Positions 41,048 through 48,893 of a stretch of 64,000 nucleotides of DNA are shown one piece after another (position 1 is the stretch's first letter; each line of letters opens with the position of its first letter). The translations under genes were made by a program, and so were the position numbers. The stretch is taken from the NCBI GenBank assembly GCA_036419695.1, contig CP143946.1:3466001-3530000 (forward strand), read 5' to 3'. Source of the DNA: [Clostridium] symbiosum. Its GTDB lineage: Bacteria; Bacillota; Clostridia; Lachnospirales; Lachnospiraceae. The notes below the pieces were generated by a model. That model had not been told where the DNA came from. It worked only from the letters and a program-made list of their open reading frames with translations, and ran no database searches.

Positions 41048-41884
41048 TTATATAGTTTCTGCTCCGCTGCGCTTTTCCTCCGCTTCTCTCTCCACGCAGA
41101 ATAGTGTTTTCATCATCATCTGTCTTGCCGTCCCGGTGACCACCGTCTCCCCCCTCTGGTTTTTGCATTCGCCGTAAAATTCACCAACGTAAAACTTTTT
41201 CGTTTCCCGGAAGGAAGTGAAAGTCACCGTGGCCTCGACGGTATCTCCAAAATAGACGGGATTTATAAATTCCAGATTCTCACTCATCAGGATCGTGCCA
41301 TGCCCCGGCAGTATCATCCCCATCACCGTGGAAATCAGACTGGCCGTCAGAACGCCATGGACCACTGGGCGGGCAAACCACTGTCTCCCGGCAAATTCCC
41401 TGTCCGTGTGGAGGCGGTTTCTGTCCCCGGTCAGTAGGGCAAATTTGTCTGCGTCTTCTTTATAAAAGGTCTTTGTAAAGGATGCGCTTTCGCCTAAGTG
41501 AAGGTACCGGATGCCGTTTTCCTCATATTGCTTTTTTTCTTGTCTGGTATCTTTCCGTCGGCTTTCTTCTCGCCGGAGCTCTTCCTTCCTGTCCTTTTCC
41601 TGTTTTTGCTCCTTCTCTTCCTGCTCCTCTTTTTCCAGATAAGCTTCTACACCTACAAATTCCTTCATGCTTGTCAACAGGAAGCGCTGTTTTACCGCGA
41701 TCAGTCCCTCGTCGGAAACGCAGGCAGCCGGACAGCCGCAGACGAGAAGCCAGATATCGCATTTCTTTTGCTCCTTTAATGTCACGTATGTATGGGATGG
41801 AAAACGGGCTTTGAGCTTTTTTACGAGCGCCTCCCTCTGATACCGCGGATTACAGCCGCCGCAGTACTTGATTCCGATTACCAT
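41048..41884 (-). CDS. CGGC-type domain fused to a MaoC-like hydratase
   Basis: The 278-residue protein has three parts. Residues 1-70 carry KYCGGCNPRY and LLVCGCPAACVS, a Cys-rich, possibly metal-binding unit of the CGGC type. Residues about 83-122 are a highly charged Lys/Glu coiled linker. Residues about 125-265 form a MaoC hotdog domain that keeps the catalytic Asp and His (LLTGDRNRLHTD) of (R)-specific enoyl-CoA hydratases and the VHGVLTASLIS helix. It should hydrate an enoyl thioester. The fusion is unusual to me. GGGAGGCATTT precedes the ATG; it lies ten bases after the NifU-like gene. Confidence 0.8.
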   Translation of the reverse strand: MVIGIKYCGGCNPRYQREALVKKLKARFPSHTYVTLKEQKKCDIWLLVCGCPAACVSDEGLIAVKQRFLLTSMKEFVGVEAYLEKEEQEEKEQKQEKDRKEELRREESRRKDTRQEKKQYEENGIRYLHLGESASFTKTFYKEDADKFALLTGDRNRLHTDREFAGRQWFARPVVHGVLTASLISTVMGMILPGHGTILMSENLEFINPVYFGDTVEATVTFTSFRETKKFYVGEFYGECKNQRGETVVTGTARQMMMKTLFCVEREAEEKRSGAETI

Positions 41885-41894
41885 AAATGCCTCC

Positions 41895-42224
41895 CTACCG
41901 GTTCAAGCCGGATTTGCCCCTGCCGTCTCCCAATTCATGGTTCAGTATTTTACGGGCCAAATCCAGCAGTTCACCGCTCACCTCGTTCACCAGCAAAACC
42001 TGCTCCACCAGGGGAAGTTTTTCTTTTATCTTTTTCTCAATTACTTCCTCTGTCGTGAGCTGCGCCGATGGACATCCCGAGCACTGCCCTGTCAGGCGGA
42101 CACGGAGCGTCCTGGTTTCCTCATCGAAAGATACAATCTGCACATTTCCTTCATGCGAAAGCAGTATGGGTCTTATATCCTGTTCCAGCACTTTTTCTAT
42201 TTGTTCAATCATCTTCTCAGCCAT
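41895..42224 (-). CDS. NifU C-terminal-domain-like Fe-S protein
   Basis: A 109-residue protein with the NifU/Nfu core: helix AEKMIEQIEKVLEQDIRPIL, strands VQIVSFDEETRTLRVRLTG, and the cluster-binding CSGCPSAQLT (CxxC). It would carry or deliver a 4Fe-4S cluster. The ATG at 42224 is preceded by GACAGGAGGCAGCAAAA; the frame continues 52 codons upstream across the sigma-54 promoter and is not used. It is the first gene of the lux-like operon. A cluster donor makes sense beside the divergent 4Fe-4S enzyme AbfD. Confidence 0.85.
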   Translation of the reverse strand: MAEKMIEQIEKVLEQDIRPILLSHEGNVQIVSFDEETRTLRVRLTGQCSGCPSAQLTTEEVIEKKIKEKLPLVEQVLLVNEVSGELLDLARKILNHELGDGRGKSGLNR

Positions 42225-42272
42225 TTTTTGCTGCCTCCTGTCTTTATCTTCATTAATTCTGACTGTATAATA

Positions 42273-42288
42273 AGCAATTTCCATGCCA
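42273..42288 (-). promoter_or_regulatory. Sigma-54 promoter of the lux-like operon
   Basis: Read on the minus strand, TGGCATGGAAATTGCT matches the -24/-12 consensus TGGCAC-N5-TTGC with one change in the -24 box and correct GG/GC spacing. It lies 49 bp upstream of the NifU-like start and downstream of the paired TGTTGC dyads. Confidence 0.7.
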
Positions 42289-42347
42289 GACATAATCCGC
42301 ATCATTTCGCCTCTCTTTCCCTCTGTGAAAGTTTTATACACTCTCTT

Positions 42348-42407
42348 TGTTGCAGATTTGGTGTTGCAGAAATGCAACATTCATCCAGATGTTGCATTTC
42401 CGCAACA
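42348..42407. promoter_or_regulatory. Shared enhancer sites (TGTTGC-N6-GCAACA) for two sigma-54 promoters
   Basis: Two perfect 18-bp dyads, TGTTGCAGAAATGCAACA (42362-42379) and TGTTGCATTTCCGCAACA (42390-42407), have centres 28 bp apart; a lone half-site TGTTGC is at 42348. They lie between the divergent sigma-54 promoters, about 75-135 bp from one and 140-200 bp from the other, the usual range for enhancer-binding activators. The Fis-type activator at 50019-51473 is a candidate binder. Confidence 0.75.
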
Positions 42408-42546
42408 CTTTCTTATCCCTTCAAAATTTTTCCAGCCGCTTTAAAAGAATCTTTTTTCTCCTACAGAGAATACAGATTGCCCCGGCGCTGATTCTTATCC
42501 GAACTTTGATGCTTTTTCCAATTTTGCGAGTGGCCGATTATTTTTT

Positions 42547-42562
42547 TGGCACGGTAATTGCT
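42547..42562 (+). promoter_or_regulatory. Sigma-54 promoter of abfD-abfT
   Basis: TGGCACGGTAATTGCT is a full match to the sigma-54 consensus (TGGCAC-N5-TTGC). It ends 55 bp before the abfD start and points at it. Confidence 0.85.
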
Positions 42563-42617
42563 CTTAATCTGGTCAGATAAAACACTATTAACTTTTTTCA
42601 GGAAAGGATGAATCATT

Positions 42618-44072
42618 ATGGCTTTAATGACAGGGGAACAGTACGTTGAAAGTATGAGGAAATTAAACCTTCAGGTTTACATGTTTGGGGAGAAAATCGA
42701 GAATCCGGTTGATGATCCGATTCTGCGTCCGTCTTTGAACTCGGTAAAAATGACATATGATTTGGCTCAGATGCCGGAATATGAGGATTTAATGACTGCC
42801 ATCTCCAATCTGACGGGGGAAAAGATTAACCGCTTTACAAATATTCATCTGAGCGCGCAGGATCTCATTAAAAAAGTTAAAATGCAGCGCCTCTGCGGAC
42901 AAAAAACGGCAGCCTGTTTCCAGCGCTGTGTCGGTATGGATGCCTTCAACGCAGTCTACAGCACCGCCTATGAAATCGACGAAAAGTATGGCACGGATTA
43001 TTTTGAAAATTTTAAGAAATTCCTTCTTTATACACAGGAAAATGATCTCACCGTGGACGGAGCCATGACGGATCCAAAGGGTGACCGCTCCCTGGCTCCG
43101 CACGCCCAGAAGGATCCCGACCTTTTCCTCCGCGTTGTGGAAAGACGGCCCGACGGCATTGTAGTGCGGGGCGCCAAGGCTCACCAGACCGGCTTTGTAA
43201 ACTCCCACGAAGTAATTGTTATGCCCACACAGTCCATGGGACCGGATGACAGGGATTATGCCGTATCCTTCGCATGTCCTACGGACGCGGAAGGCATTTT
43301 CATGATTGTAGGCCGTCAGTCCTGCGATACAAGAAAACTGGAGGACTCCGAGATCGATGTCGGCAACAGCCGGTTCGGCGGAATGGAAGCGCTTGTCATT
43401 TTCGACGACGTATTTATTCCCAATGACCGCATTTTCCTCAATGGGGAGGCCGAGTTTGCCGGCGTATTAGTGGAGCGTTTTGCCGGTTATCACAGGCAGT
43501 CCTACGGCGGATGTAAGGTAGGCGTCGGCGACGTCCTGATCGGGGCCGCCGCAACCGCAGCCGATTACAACGGCGCAGCCAGGGCGTCCCATGTAAAAGA
43601 TAAACTGATCGAGATGACGCACTTAAACGAAACGCTCTACTGCTGCGGCATCGCATGTTCAGCCGAGGGCACACCGACAAAATCGGGCAACTACCTCATC
43701 GATCTTCTCCTTGCCAACGTGTGCAAACAGAACGTTACGAGATTTCCGTATGAGATCGCAAGACTGGCCGAGGATATTGCCGGCGGCCTGATGGTTACGG
43801 CCCCGTCCGAGAAGGATTTAAGAGACCCGAAACTTGGAAAATACATAGACAAATATTTCCGCGGTGTGAACGATGTGCCGACGGAAGACAGAATGCGGAT
43901 CATGCGCCTCATCGAAAACCTGACCCTCGGCTCGGCCGCGGTCGGCTACCGTACCGAATCCATGCACGGAGCCGGTTCCCCTCAGGCACAGAGAATCATG
44001 ATTGCGCGCCAGGGCAATCTCGGAATGAAGAAAAAGCTGGCTAAAGAGATCGCCGGAATCAGCCAGGATTGA
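42618..44072 (+). CDS. abfD: 4-hydroxybutyryl-CoA dehydratase / vinylacetyl-CoA isomerase
   Basis: The 484-residue protein matches AbfD, an acyl-CoA-dehydrogenase-like flavoprotein with a 4Fe-4S cluster that dehydrates 4-hydroxybutyryl-CoA to crotonyl-CoA by a radical mechanism. The expected cluster ligands are present: two Cys four apart in TAACFQRCVGMD (100 and 104), His292 and Cys299 in GYHRQSYGGCK. The length is that of the family. GGAAAGGATGAATCATT precedes the ATG. It is the first gene of an operon with the CoA transferase and is driven by a sigma-54 promoter match. Confidence 0.95.
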   Translation: MALMTGEQYVESMRKLNLQVYMFGEKIENPVDDPILRPSLNSVKMTYDLAQMPEYEDLMTAISNLTGEKINRFTNIHLSAQDLIKKVKMQRLCGQKTAACFQRCVGMDAFNAVYSTAYEIDEKYGTDYFENFKKFLLYTQENDLTVDGAMTDPKGDRSLAPHAQKDPDLFLRVVERRPDGIVVRGAKAHQTGFVNSHEVIVMPTQSMGPDDRDYAVSFACPTDAEGIFMIVGRQSCDTRKLEDSEIDVGNSRFGGMEALVIFDDVFIPNDRIFLNGEAEFAGVLVERFAGYHRQSYGGCKVGVGDVLIGAAATAADYNGAARASHVKDKLIEMTHLNETLYCCGIACSAEGTPTKSGNYLIDLLLANVCKQNVTRFPYEIARLAEDIAGGLMVTAPSEKDLRDPKLGKYIDKYFRGVNDVPTEDRMRIMRLIENLTLGSAAVGYRTESMHGAGSPQAQRIMIARQGNLGMKKKLAKEIAGISQD

Positions 44073-44120
44073 TTCTGAGCCAATATCCGGCACAATATCA
44101 GACAGGAGGAATTACCGATT

Positions 44121-45416
44121 ATGTCTTTTGAAGAGCTTTACCAGAGTAAAAAAATGGACGCGGATCAGGCACTTAACCTGATTTGCTCCGGAGATCGCGT
44201 CGTTGTCGGACACGCCTGCGGAGAACCGTCCTATCTTTTAGATGTTTTAGTTAAAAAAGCCGGGCAGTATGAAAATGTGGAGATTGTCCACATGGTAGCC
44301 ATGGGAAGAGCCGGATACTGCGCTCCCGGAATGGAAAAACATTTCCGCCACAATTCCCTGTTTGTCGGAGGCTCCACCAGAAAAGCGGTGGCGGAAGGAC
44401 GGGGCGATTTCACCCCCTGTTTTTTCTCTGAAATACCGCGTCTGTTCAGAAACGGCAGCCTTCCGGTGGATGCCGCCCTGATTCAGGCCGCCCCTCCCGA
44501 TGAGAACGGTAATTTGAGCCTGGGAGTCTCCGTCGATTACACGCTTCAGGCTGCAAAATCGGCAAAAGCCCTGATTGTCCAGGTAAACCCGCAGATGCCT
44601 GCAACCTTTGGCGCAACAATCAATCTGTCGGAAGTTACCGCCATTGTCGAGCATGACGCCCCTCTCCTCACACTGGCTCCCCCTGTCATCGGAGATGTGG
44701 AGCTTGCTATTGGCGCCAACTGTGCAGGGCTTATCCAGGATGGAGACACATTGCAGCTTGGAATCGGAGCCATTCCCGACGCCGTACTCCGTTTTCTGGG
44801 GGATAAAAAAGATTTGGGCATCCACTCGGAGATGTTTTCCGACGGGGTTGTGGAACTGGCCGAAGCGGGAGTCATTACAAACCGCCTGAAAAAGACGAAT
44901 CCCGGCAAATATGTGGCCAGCTTTCTGATGGGCACCAAAAAGCTCTACGATTTTGTAGACAAAAATCCCGATGTCATCATGCTGCCGGTCGACTACGTCA
45001 ATAATCCAGTGGAAATCATGAAGGAAGATAATATCGTTTCCATCAACTCCTGTGTCCAGGTCGATCTCATGGGCCAGGCCGCATCCGAGTCCGTTGGACT
45101 CACCCAGATCAGCGGTGTCGGCGGACAGGTCGACTTTGTACGAGGCGCGGCCATGGCGGCAAACGGCCGTTCTATCCTCGCCTTCCCCTCCACCGCAGCA
45201 AAAGGAAAAATCTCCAAGATTGTTCCCCTGCTCGACGAAGGCGCCGCCGTCACTACTTCCAGAAATGATATCGACTATGTGGTGACGGAATACGGGGTTG
45301 CGAAGCTGAAGGGAAAAACCCTGAGGCAGAGGGCCCTGGCCCTGATTGAGGTGGCTCATCCTGATTTCAGGGAAGGTTTAAGAAAGGTGTATGAAGAACG
45401 GTTTCACTGTGATTAA
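44121..45416 (+). CDS. abfT: 4-hydroxybutyrate CoA-transferase
   Basis: The 431-residue protein is a class I CoA-transferase of the acetyl-CoA:4-hydroxybutyrate type, with LQLGIGAIPDAVLRFL, the catalytic Glu in LGIHSEMFSDGVVEL, and the GGQVDFVRGAAMAANGRSIL and VTEYGVAKLKGKTLRQRA blocks. It loads 4-hydroxybutyrate onto CoA for AbfD, using acetyl-CoA or another acyl-CoA donor. AGGAGGAATTACCGATT precedes the ATG, 48 bp after abfD. A terminator follows. Together the two enzymes convert 4-hydroxybutyrate to crotonyl-CoA. Confidence 0.93.
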   Translation: MSFEELYQSKKMDADQALNLICSGDRVVVGHACGEPSYLLDVLVKKAGQYENVEIVHMVAMGRAGYCAPGMEKHFRHNSLFVGGSTRKAVAEGRGDFTPCFFSEIPRLFRNGSLPVDAALIQAAPPDENGNLSLGVSVDYTLQAAKSAKALIVQVNPQMPATFGATINLSEVTAIVEHDAPLLTLAPPVIGDVELAIGANCAGLIQDGDTLQLGIGAIPDAVLRFLGDKKDLGIHSEMFSDGVVELAEAGVITNRLKKTNPGKYVASFLMGTKKLYDFVDKNPDVIMLPVDYVNNPVEIMKEDNIVSINSCVQVDLMGQAASESVGLTQISGVGGQVDFVRGAAMAANGRSILAFPSTAAKGKISKIVPLLDEGAAVTTSRNDIDYVVTEYGVAKLKGKTLRQRALALIEVAHPDFREGLRKVYEERFHCD

Positions 45417-45464
45417 TAATTGTGTTTCAACTGGTACATTATTACAATTAAAAATTTATTGCTA

Positions 45465-45510
45465 CTCAACAAAAAAAGCAGGATTCTCACATTCCCTGCT
45501 TTTTTGTTGA
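45465..45510. terminator. Bidirectional terminator after abfT
   Basis: TCAACAAAAAAAGCAGG (45466-45482) pairs with CCTGCTTTTTTGTTGA (45495-45510) around a 12-base loop. A and T runs inside the stem allow use in both directions. Confidence 0.85.
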
Positions 45511-45555
45511 ATTTTCCATCCCGCTCTTCACGATATTGGATACAGACTCAGGAAC

Positions 45556-45801
45556 TCAATGAATGAAAGAATAAAGATTTGCCGCTACAACGGCAAGTGC
45601 CAGGATGATTAATAATAAATAAAATATTTTCATCATTCCCGACTCCGTCCTCTTTCTCGAATACAGCAAAAAGGCCGTCCAGATGCTGAATGTACATATG
45701 ACAACAATCCTGCTTCTTAAGCACAGAGACAGAAAAAACAGCACGTTTACAATTCTCATTCCATTCTCTGAAAATAACATTTTCTTAAACTTTTCTATCA
45801 T
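45556..45801 (-). CDS. Small membrane protein of unknown function
   Basis: The 81-residue protein has two or three hydrophobic segments (NVLFFLSLCL, IVVICTFSIWTAFLLY, FYLLLIILALAVVAANLY) separated by Arg/Lys-rich turns. I do not recognise a family. GATGGAGGGGATGGCAG precedes the ATG, and a strong sigma-70 promoter match lies 75 bp upstream, which supports it being a real gene. It stands alone between abfT and the aldo/keto reductase. Confidence 0.6.
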   Translation of the reverse strand: MIEKFKKMLFSENGMRIVNVLFFLSLCLRSRIVVICTFSIWTAFLLYSRKRTESGMMKIFYLLLIILALAVVAANLYSFIH

Positions 45802-45875
45802 CTGCCATCCCCTCCATCCACCGTCCGCTCATTTCCTGTGAGCTGCCGTAAAAGCTGTTCTGCCTGTTTGCCTTA

Positions 45876-45904
45876 AGTATAAGCGGTACCCGATTCCCCG
45901 TCAA
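45876..45904 (-). promoter_or_regulatory. Sigma-70 promoter of the small membrane protein gene
   Basis: On the minus strand TTGACG (45904-45899) and TATACT (45881-45876) are separated by 17 bp, close to consensus. Confidence 0.65.
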
Positions 45905-45963
45905 TCCGCTCTTTTTCTTCCTCTTCATACGAAGCATATTTGTGGCGTTTCATTTATTGACAG

Positions 45964-47103
45964 TTACAATCCGGCAGGCTGGTTTAATTTCACTACAAAA
46001 TCTTTCATTGCCCCTGCTATTCCAAGCTGCTGCGGACAGACGGCCTCACAGCTCCGACAGCCGATACATGCATCGGGCCGTTTGTCTTCCTGCAGGGCAT
46101 CCACGGCCATGTGGGTGATTAGTCCGTTTACATAGCGTGCTTCGTTATACAGGGATAACAATACCGGAATATCCAGCCCCTTCGGGCAGTGTGTTACACA
46201 ATAGCGGCAGGCGGTACACGGAAGAATATCCAGCATACTGCCGGCAATTTCAAAAAGTGCCTCCATCTCCCCTTCGCTCAGCGGTTTATCCTGGGTATAT
46301 GTCTCAATATTTTTTTCAAGCTGCTCCATCGTAGACATGCCGGAGAGCGTCACCGTTACTCCCGGTACCGTCTGAAGAAACCGGAATGCCCAGGCAGGTA
46401 TCTCTTCTTCCGGCCGGAGAGCCTTCAGCTTTGCCTCATTCTCCTCAGAAAGCTCTGCCAGTTTGCCGCCGCGCAGAGGCTCCATCACCCAGATGGGAAT
46501 GTTATGTTGATTCAGAAGCTCTGCCTTTGCCCCGGCATCCTGCAGTTTCCAGTCCAGATAATTAAGCTGGATCTGGCAGAATTCCATCCTGTCACCATAG
46601 GCATCCAGAAAACGTTTCATTGTATCATAACGGCCGTGCGCGGAAAAACCAAGATGCCGGATACGCCCGTTTTCCTTCTGTTTCATCAGATATTCCATAA
46701 TGCCGTATTGGGGATCCAGGTATGGGTCGATATTTTTCTCATATACATTGTGGAACAGATAAAAATCAAAATAATCCACACCGCATTTTTTAAGCTGCTC
46801 CTCAAATATCGCCTCGGCTTTTCCCATATTCGATAAATCATATCCTGGAAATTTTGTAGCCAGATAATAACTGTCTCTGGGATAAGCGCTCAGCACCTTA
46901 CCCATGACAATCTCAGACTTTCCGTCATGGTAGCCATACGCGGTATCAAAATAATTCACGCCATGCCGGACAGCATAGTCCACCATCTCCGCCGTCCGCA
47001 CTTCATCAATCGGTGAATCCGGCGTATCCCCGGCGACAGGCAGACGCATCGCCCCAAATCCAAGAGCCGATAATTTCAAACCCTGAAAATCTTTATATAC
47101 CAT
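45964..47103 (-). CDS. Aldo/keto reductase with C-terminal ferredoxin-like Fe-S domain
   Basis: The 379-residue protein has an aldo/keto reductase barrel (LSALGFGAMRLP, NYFDTAYGYHDGKSE with the catalytic Tyr, and the LATKF Lys). It then carries two Cys clusters of the 2[4Fe-4S] type (PCTACRYCVTHCPKGLD and CIGCRSCEAVCPQ). Such fusions are common in gut anaerobes and probably pass electrons between a ferredoxin-like carrier and a carbonyl; substrates are unknown. The ATG at 47103 follows AAAGGAGGTTTAAA; the frame runs 49 codons further upstream without support. Its promoter is of the MerR-controlled type. Confidence 0.9.
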   Translation of the reverse strand: MVYKDFQGLKLSALGFGAMRLPVAGDTPDSPIDEVRTAEMVDYAVRHGVNYFDTAYGYHDGKSEIVMGKVLSAYPRDSYYLATKFPGYDLSNMGKAEAIFEEQLKKCGVDYFDFYLFHNVYEKNIDPYLDPQYGIMEYLMKQKENGRIRHLGFSAHGRYDTMKRFLDAYGDRMEFCQIQLNYLDWKLQDAGAKAELLNQHNIPIWVMEPLRGGKLAELSEENEAKLKALRPEEEIPAWAFRFLQTVPGVTVTLSGMSTMEQLEKNIETYTQDKPLSEGEMEALFEIAGSMLDILPCTACRYCVTHCPKGLDIPVLLSLYNEARYVNGLITHMAVDALQEDKRPDACIGCRSCEAVCPQQLGIAGAMKDFVVKLNQPAGL

Positions 47104-47143
47104 TTTAAACCTCCTTTGGTCGTCCGTTTCCTTTGCCTTTAAA

Positions 47144-47174
47144 AGCATACACCTTGGAGTTAACTCAAAGTCAA
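47144..47174 (-). promoter_or_regulatory. MerR-type promoter (19-bp spacer with dyad) of the aldo/keto reductase gene
   Basis: On the minus strand TTGACT (47174-47169) and TATGCT (47149-47144) are 19 bp apart. The spacer holds an imperfect dyad around GAGTTAACTC. A 19-bp spacer with a central dyad is the hallmark of MerR-family activation by DNA untwisting. No MerR gene is present in the window. Confidence 0.75.
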
Positions 47175-47186
47175 GCTTTTTTTCAT

Positions 47187-47717
47187 TTACCAGACTATCA
47201 GATTCGGTAAGACCATGGCCATAAAAACAGCATAAATCAAATCCAGCCACATCATGGAGCCTATCGCGCCCAGATAAATCAGACCAATCACGGGTGCAGT
47301 TATGATTTTGACCGCCGGATTTACATCCGGATTCTTTAATATGTTGTGCACCATCACCTTGGCATCTCCCGTACTTGGGAAAGAGTGCATCAGAATGGAA
47401 ATTCCCAGCCAGCCGAGGAACAGCGCCAGCGGATTGTGATATACCTTAAACTGAAACAGTTCAATCGCCGCCGGAAAGACTACCAGCATTCCCACAATCG
47501 TATTGACGATGAACGGTCCTACTGAAATCATGAACGATGCCAGAGGATTCTCCGCGGGTTCGTGGGCCACATAGCCGCTCGGGTTTTTCAACTGAAAATA
47601 GACGACATCATAGACAGGCACTCCGAACAGGCGGCAAAATAGCTGATGCGCAAATTCATGGACCATCACGCCCGGAAATGTCAGCATTGAAATCAAAAAT
47701 CCTGGAATAATGATCAT
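47187..47717 (-). CDS. Membrane zinc metalloprotease (HExxH, M50-like)
   Basis: The 176-residue protein has four to five hydrophobic segments and a zinc-protease motif HEFAH (about residues 20-24, in GVMVHEFAHQLFCRLFGVPV) within the first segment, as in intramembrane or membrane-bound M50-like proteases. The length is short for a full site-2 protease. GGAGGGAGAGCT precedes the ATG. Its start overlaps the stop of the TPR protein gene by four bases, so the pair is co-translated and may act together on membrane or exported proteins. Confidence 0.8.
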   Translation of the reverse strand: MIIIPGFLISMLTFPGVMVHEFAHQLFCRLFGVPVYDVVYFQLKNPSGYVAHEPAENPLASFMISVGPFIVNTIVGMLVVFPAAIELFQFKVYHNPLALFLGWLGISILMHSFPSTGDAKVMVHNILKNPDVNPAVKIITAPVIGLIYLGAIGSMMWLDLIYAVFMAMVLPNLIVW

Positions 47718-48850
47718 AGCTCTCCCTCCCCTGCATCTACATAGTAATCATGGAGACTGACTCTGCCGCTCAGATAGTCGTCGAAGTCCTCGTCAAACTC
47801 CGTCCCCTCATTCTCGAATTGAGCTTGATACTCTTCCGCTTTGGAATTATCTCCATTTTCCAGGCAGGCGATGATCAGTGTTTCTTTCACATACGCCAGC
47901 TCCGGGTTCTCCTCGTAGGCCTGGTTCACCAGTTCAAGCCCTCTCTCCTTCTCTCCCTCCAGCAGGCAGAGAATCCCCAGGGCACGGAGTGCACCGGCAT
48001 CGTGGTGATCCCTGGAATAAACTTTCTCATAACATTCCTTTGCGCCACTAAAATCGCCGCTCCTTCTCATATTGGTTCCCAGAAGAATGAGAGGCTCATT
48101 AAAACGGCTGTCTGCCTTGACGCTCTCTTCCAGGTATCCCCTGGCCTCCTTCTGATCCTCCGTGAAACTGGCCAGATAGTAATAGAGCAGCGTCTTATCA
48201 TAGTCGTCTTCCTCTAAAAGTTCAAATAAACGTTCTTTAAGCACGTCATAGGGAGGGGCGTCCGGATTTTCAGAAAGGACTTCCGTTGCGATTACCTCCA
48301 TTTGATCCGAAGTATTATAAAAACGCTCCAGCTTGTACGTATATCCCATGATTTTCGAATACGTATTGTCGCTGACCTCTTTCCCCACCAGATATTCATT
48401 CAGAAAATAGGCCGCCGCATCGTAGTAGCCGTACTCCATGGCCAGATCAATCATTTCTTCGGCAACCGGAACCGAACCTGGATAGGCCTCCATCACCTCC
48501 ATAAGATTCTGAAGAACCGGATAAATTTCCCCCTCCGCGGCCTGGCGTTCCGCCTGGCTGTAAATCTTGTAGTATTTTATAACTTTGGGCGTCCGGGCCA
48601 TAGCCAGTGCAATCACGGCAAGAGCCACAAGCACGATCGGTATCATCAGCTTTGGAAACGGATACCGGATCTGTTCTTCCCTGCACTGACGGCAGAGGAT
48701 TGAGTTACGGCTTTTACTCCTGTCAATTCTCCGCTGTCCGCACTTGCGGCAGAGTTCTTCCTTCGGTATGACAAATTCCGGCCTCACCGTGTAAAGCTCC
48801 TCCCCCGTCACCGGATCCGTATCGATTTCTCTGTTTTCAGTCTCTTCCAT
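47714..48850 (-). CDS. Membrane-anchored TPR protein with N-terminal zinc ribbon
   Basis: The 378-residue protein has a four-Cys zinc ribbon (CRKCGQ at about 34-39, CRQC at about 53-56), one membrane segment (PKLMIPIVLVALAVIALAMA, about 66-85) and a long helical tail with TPR-like repeats (for example NEPLILLGTNMRRSGDFSGA, AGALRALGILCLLEGEKERG). The TPR part is probably outside the membrane and binds proteins. GGGGAGATAATAGT precedes the ATG. It is coupled to the M50-like protease gene. Confidence 0.8.
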   Translation of the reverse strand: MEETENREIDTDPVTGEELYTVRPEFVIPKEELCRKCGQRRIDRSKSRNSILCRQCREEQIRYPFPKLMIPIVLVALAVIALAMARTPKVIKYYKIYSQAERQAAEGEIYPVLQNLMEVMEAYPGSVPVAEEMIDLAMEYGYYDAAAYFLNEYLVGKEVSDNTYSKIMGYTYKLERFYNTSDQMEVIATEVLSENPDAPPYDVLKERLFELLEEDDYDKTLLYYYLASFTEDQKEARGYLEESVKADSRFNEPLILLGTNMRRSGDFSGAKECYEKVYSRDHHDAGALRALGILCLLEGEKERGLELVNQAYEENPELAYVKETLIIACLENGDNSKAEEYQAQFENEGTEFDEDFDDYLSGRVSLHDYYVDAGEGEL

Positions 48851-48893
48851 ACTATTATCTCCCCGTAACCTGTTCTTTCGTACTCCTGTTTCC

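Noticed and set aside
36977..42224. A complete bioluminescence operon
   Set aside because: No luciferase subunits, flavin reductase or LuxD were found, so only the acyl-reduction part is supported.
44247..45359. A 370-codon open frame antisense to abfT
   Set aside because: It lies wholly inside a well-supported gene, has no ribosome binding site and no recognisable domain; it is a codon-bias shadow.
45873..45953. A 26-codon minus-strand frame (starts MKRHKYASYEEEE)
   Set aside because: No ribosome binding site, and it overlaps a near-consensus sigma-70 promoter for the next gene.
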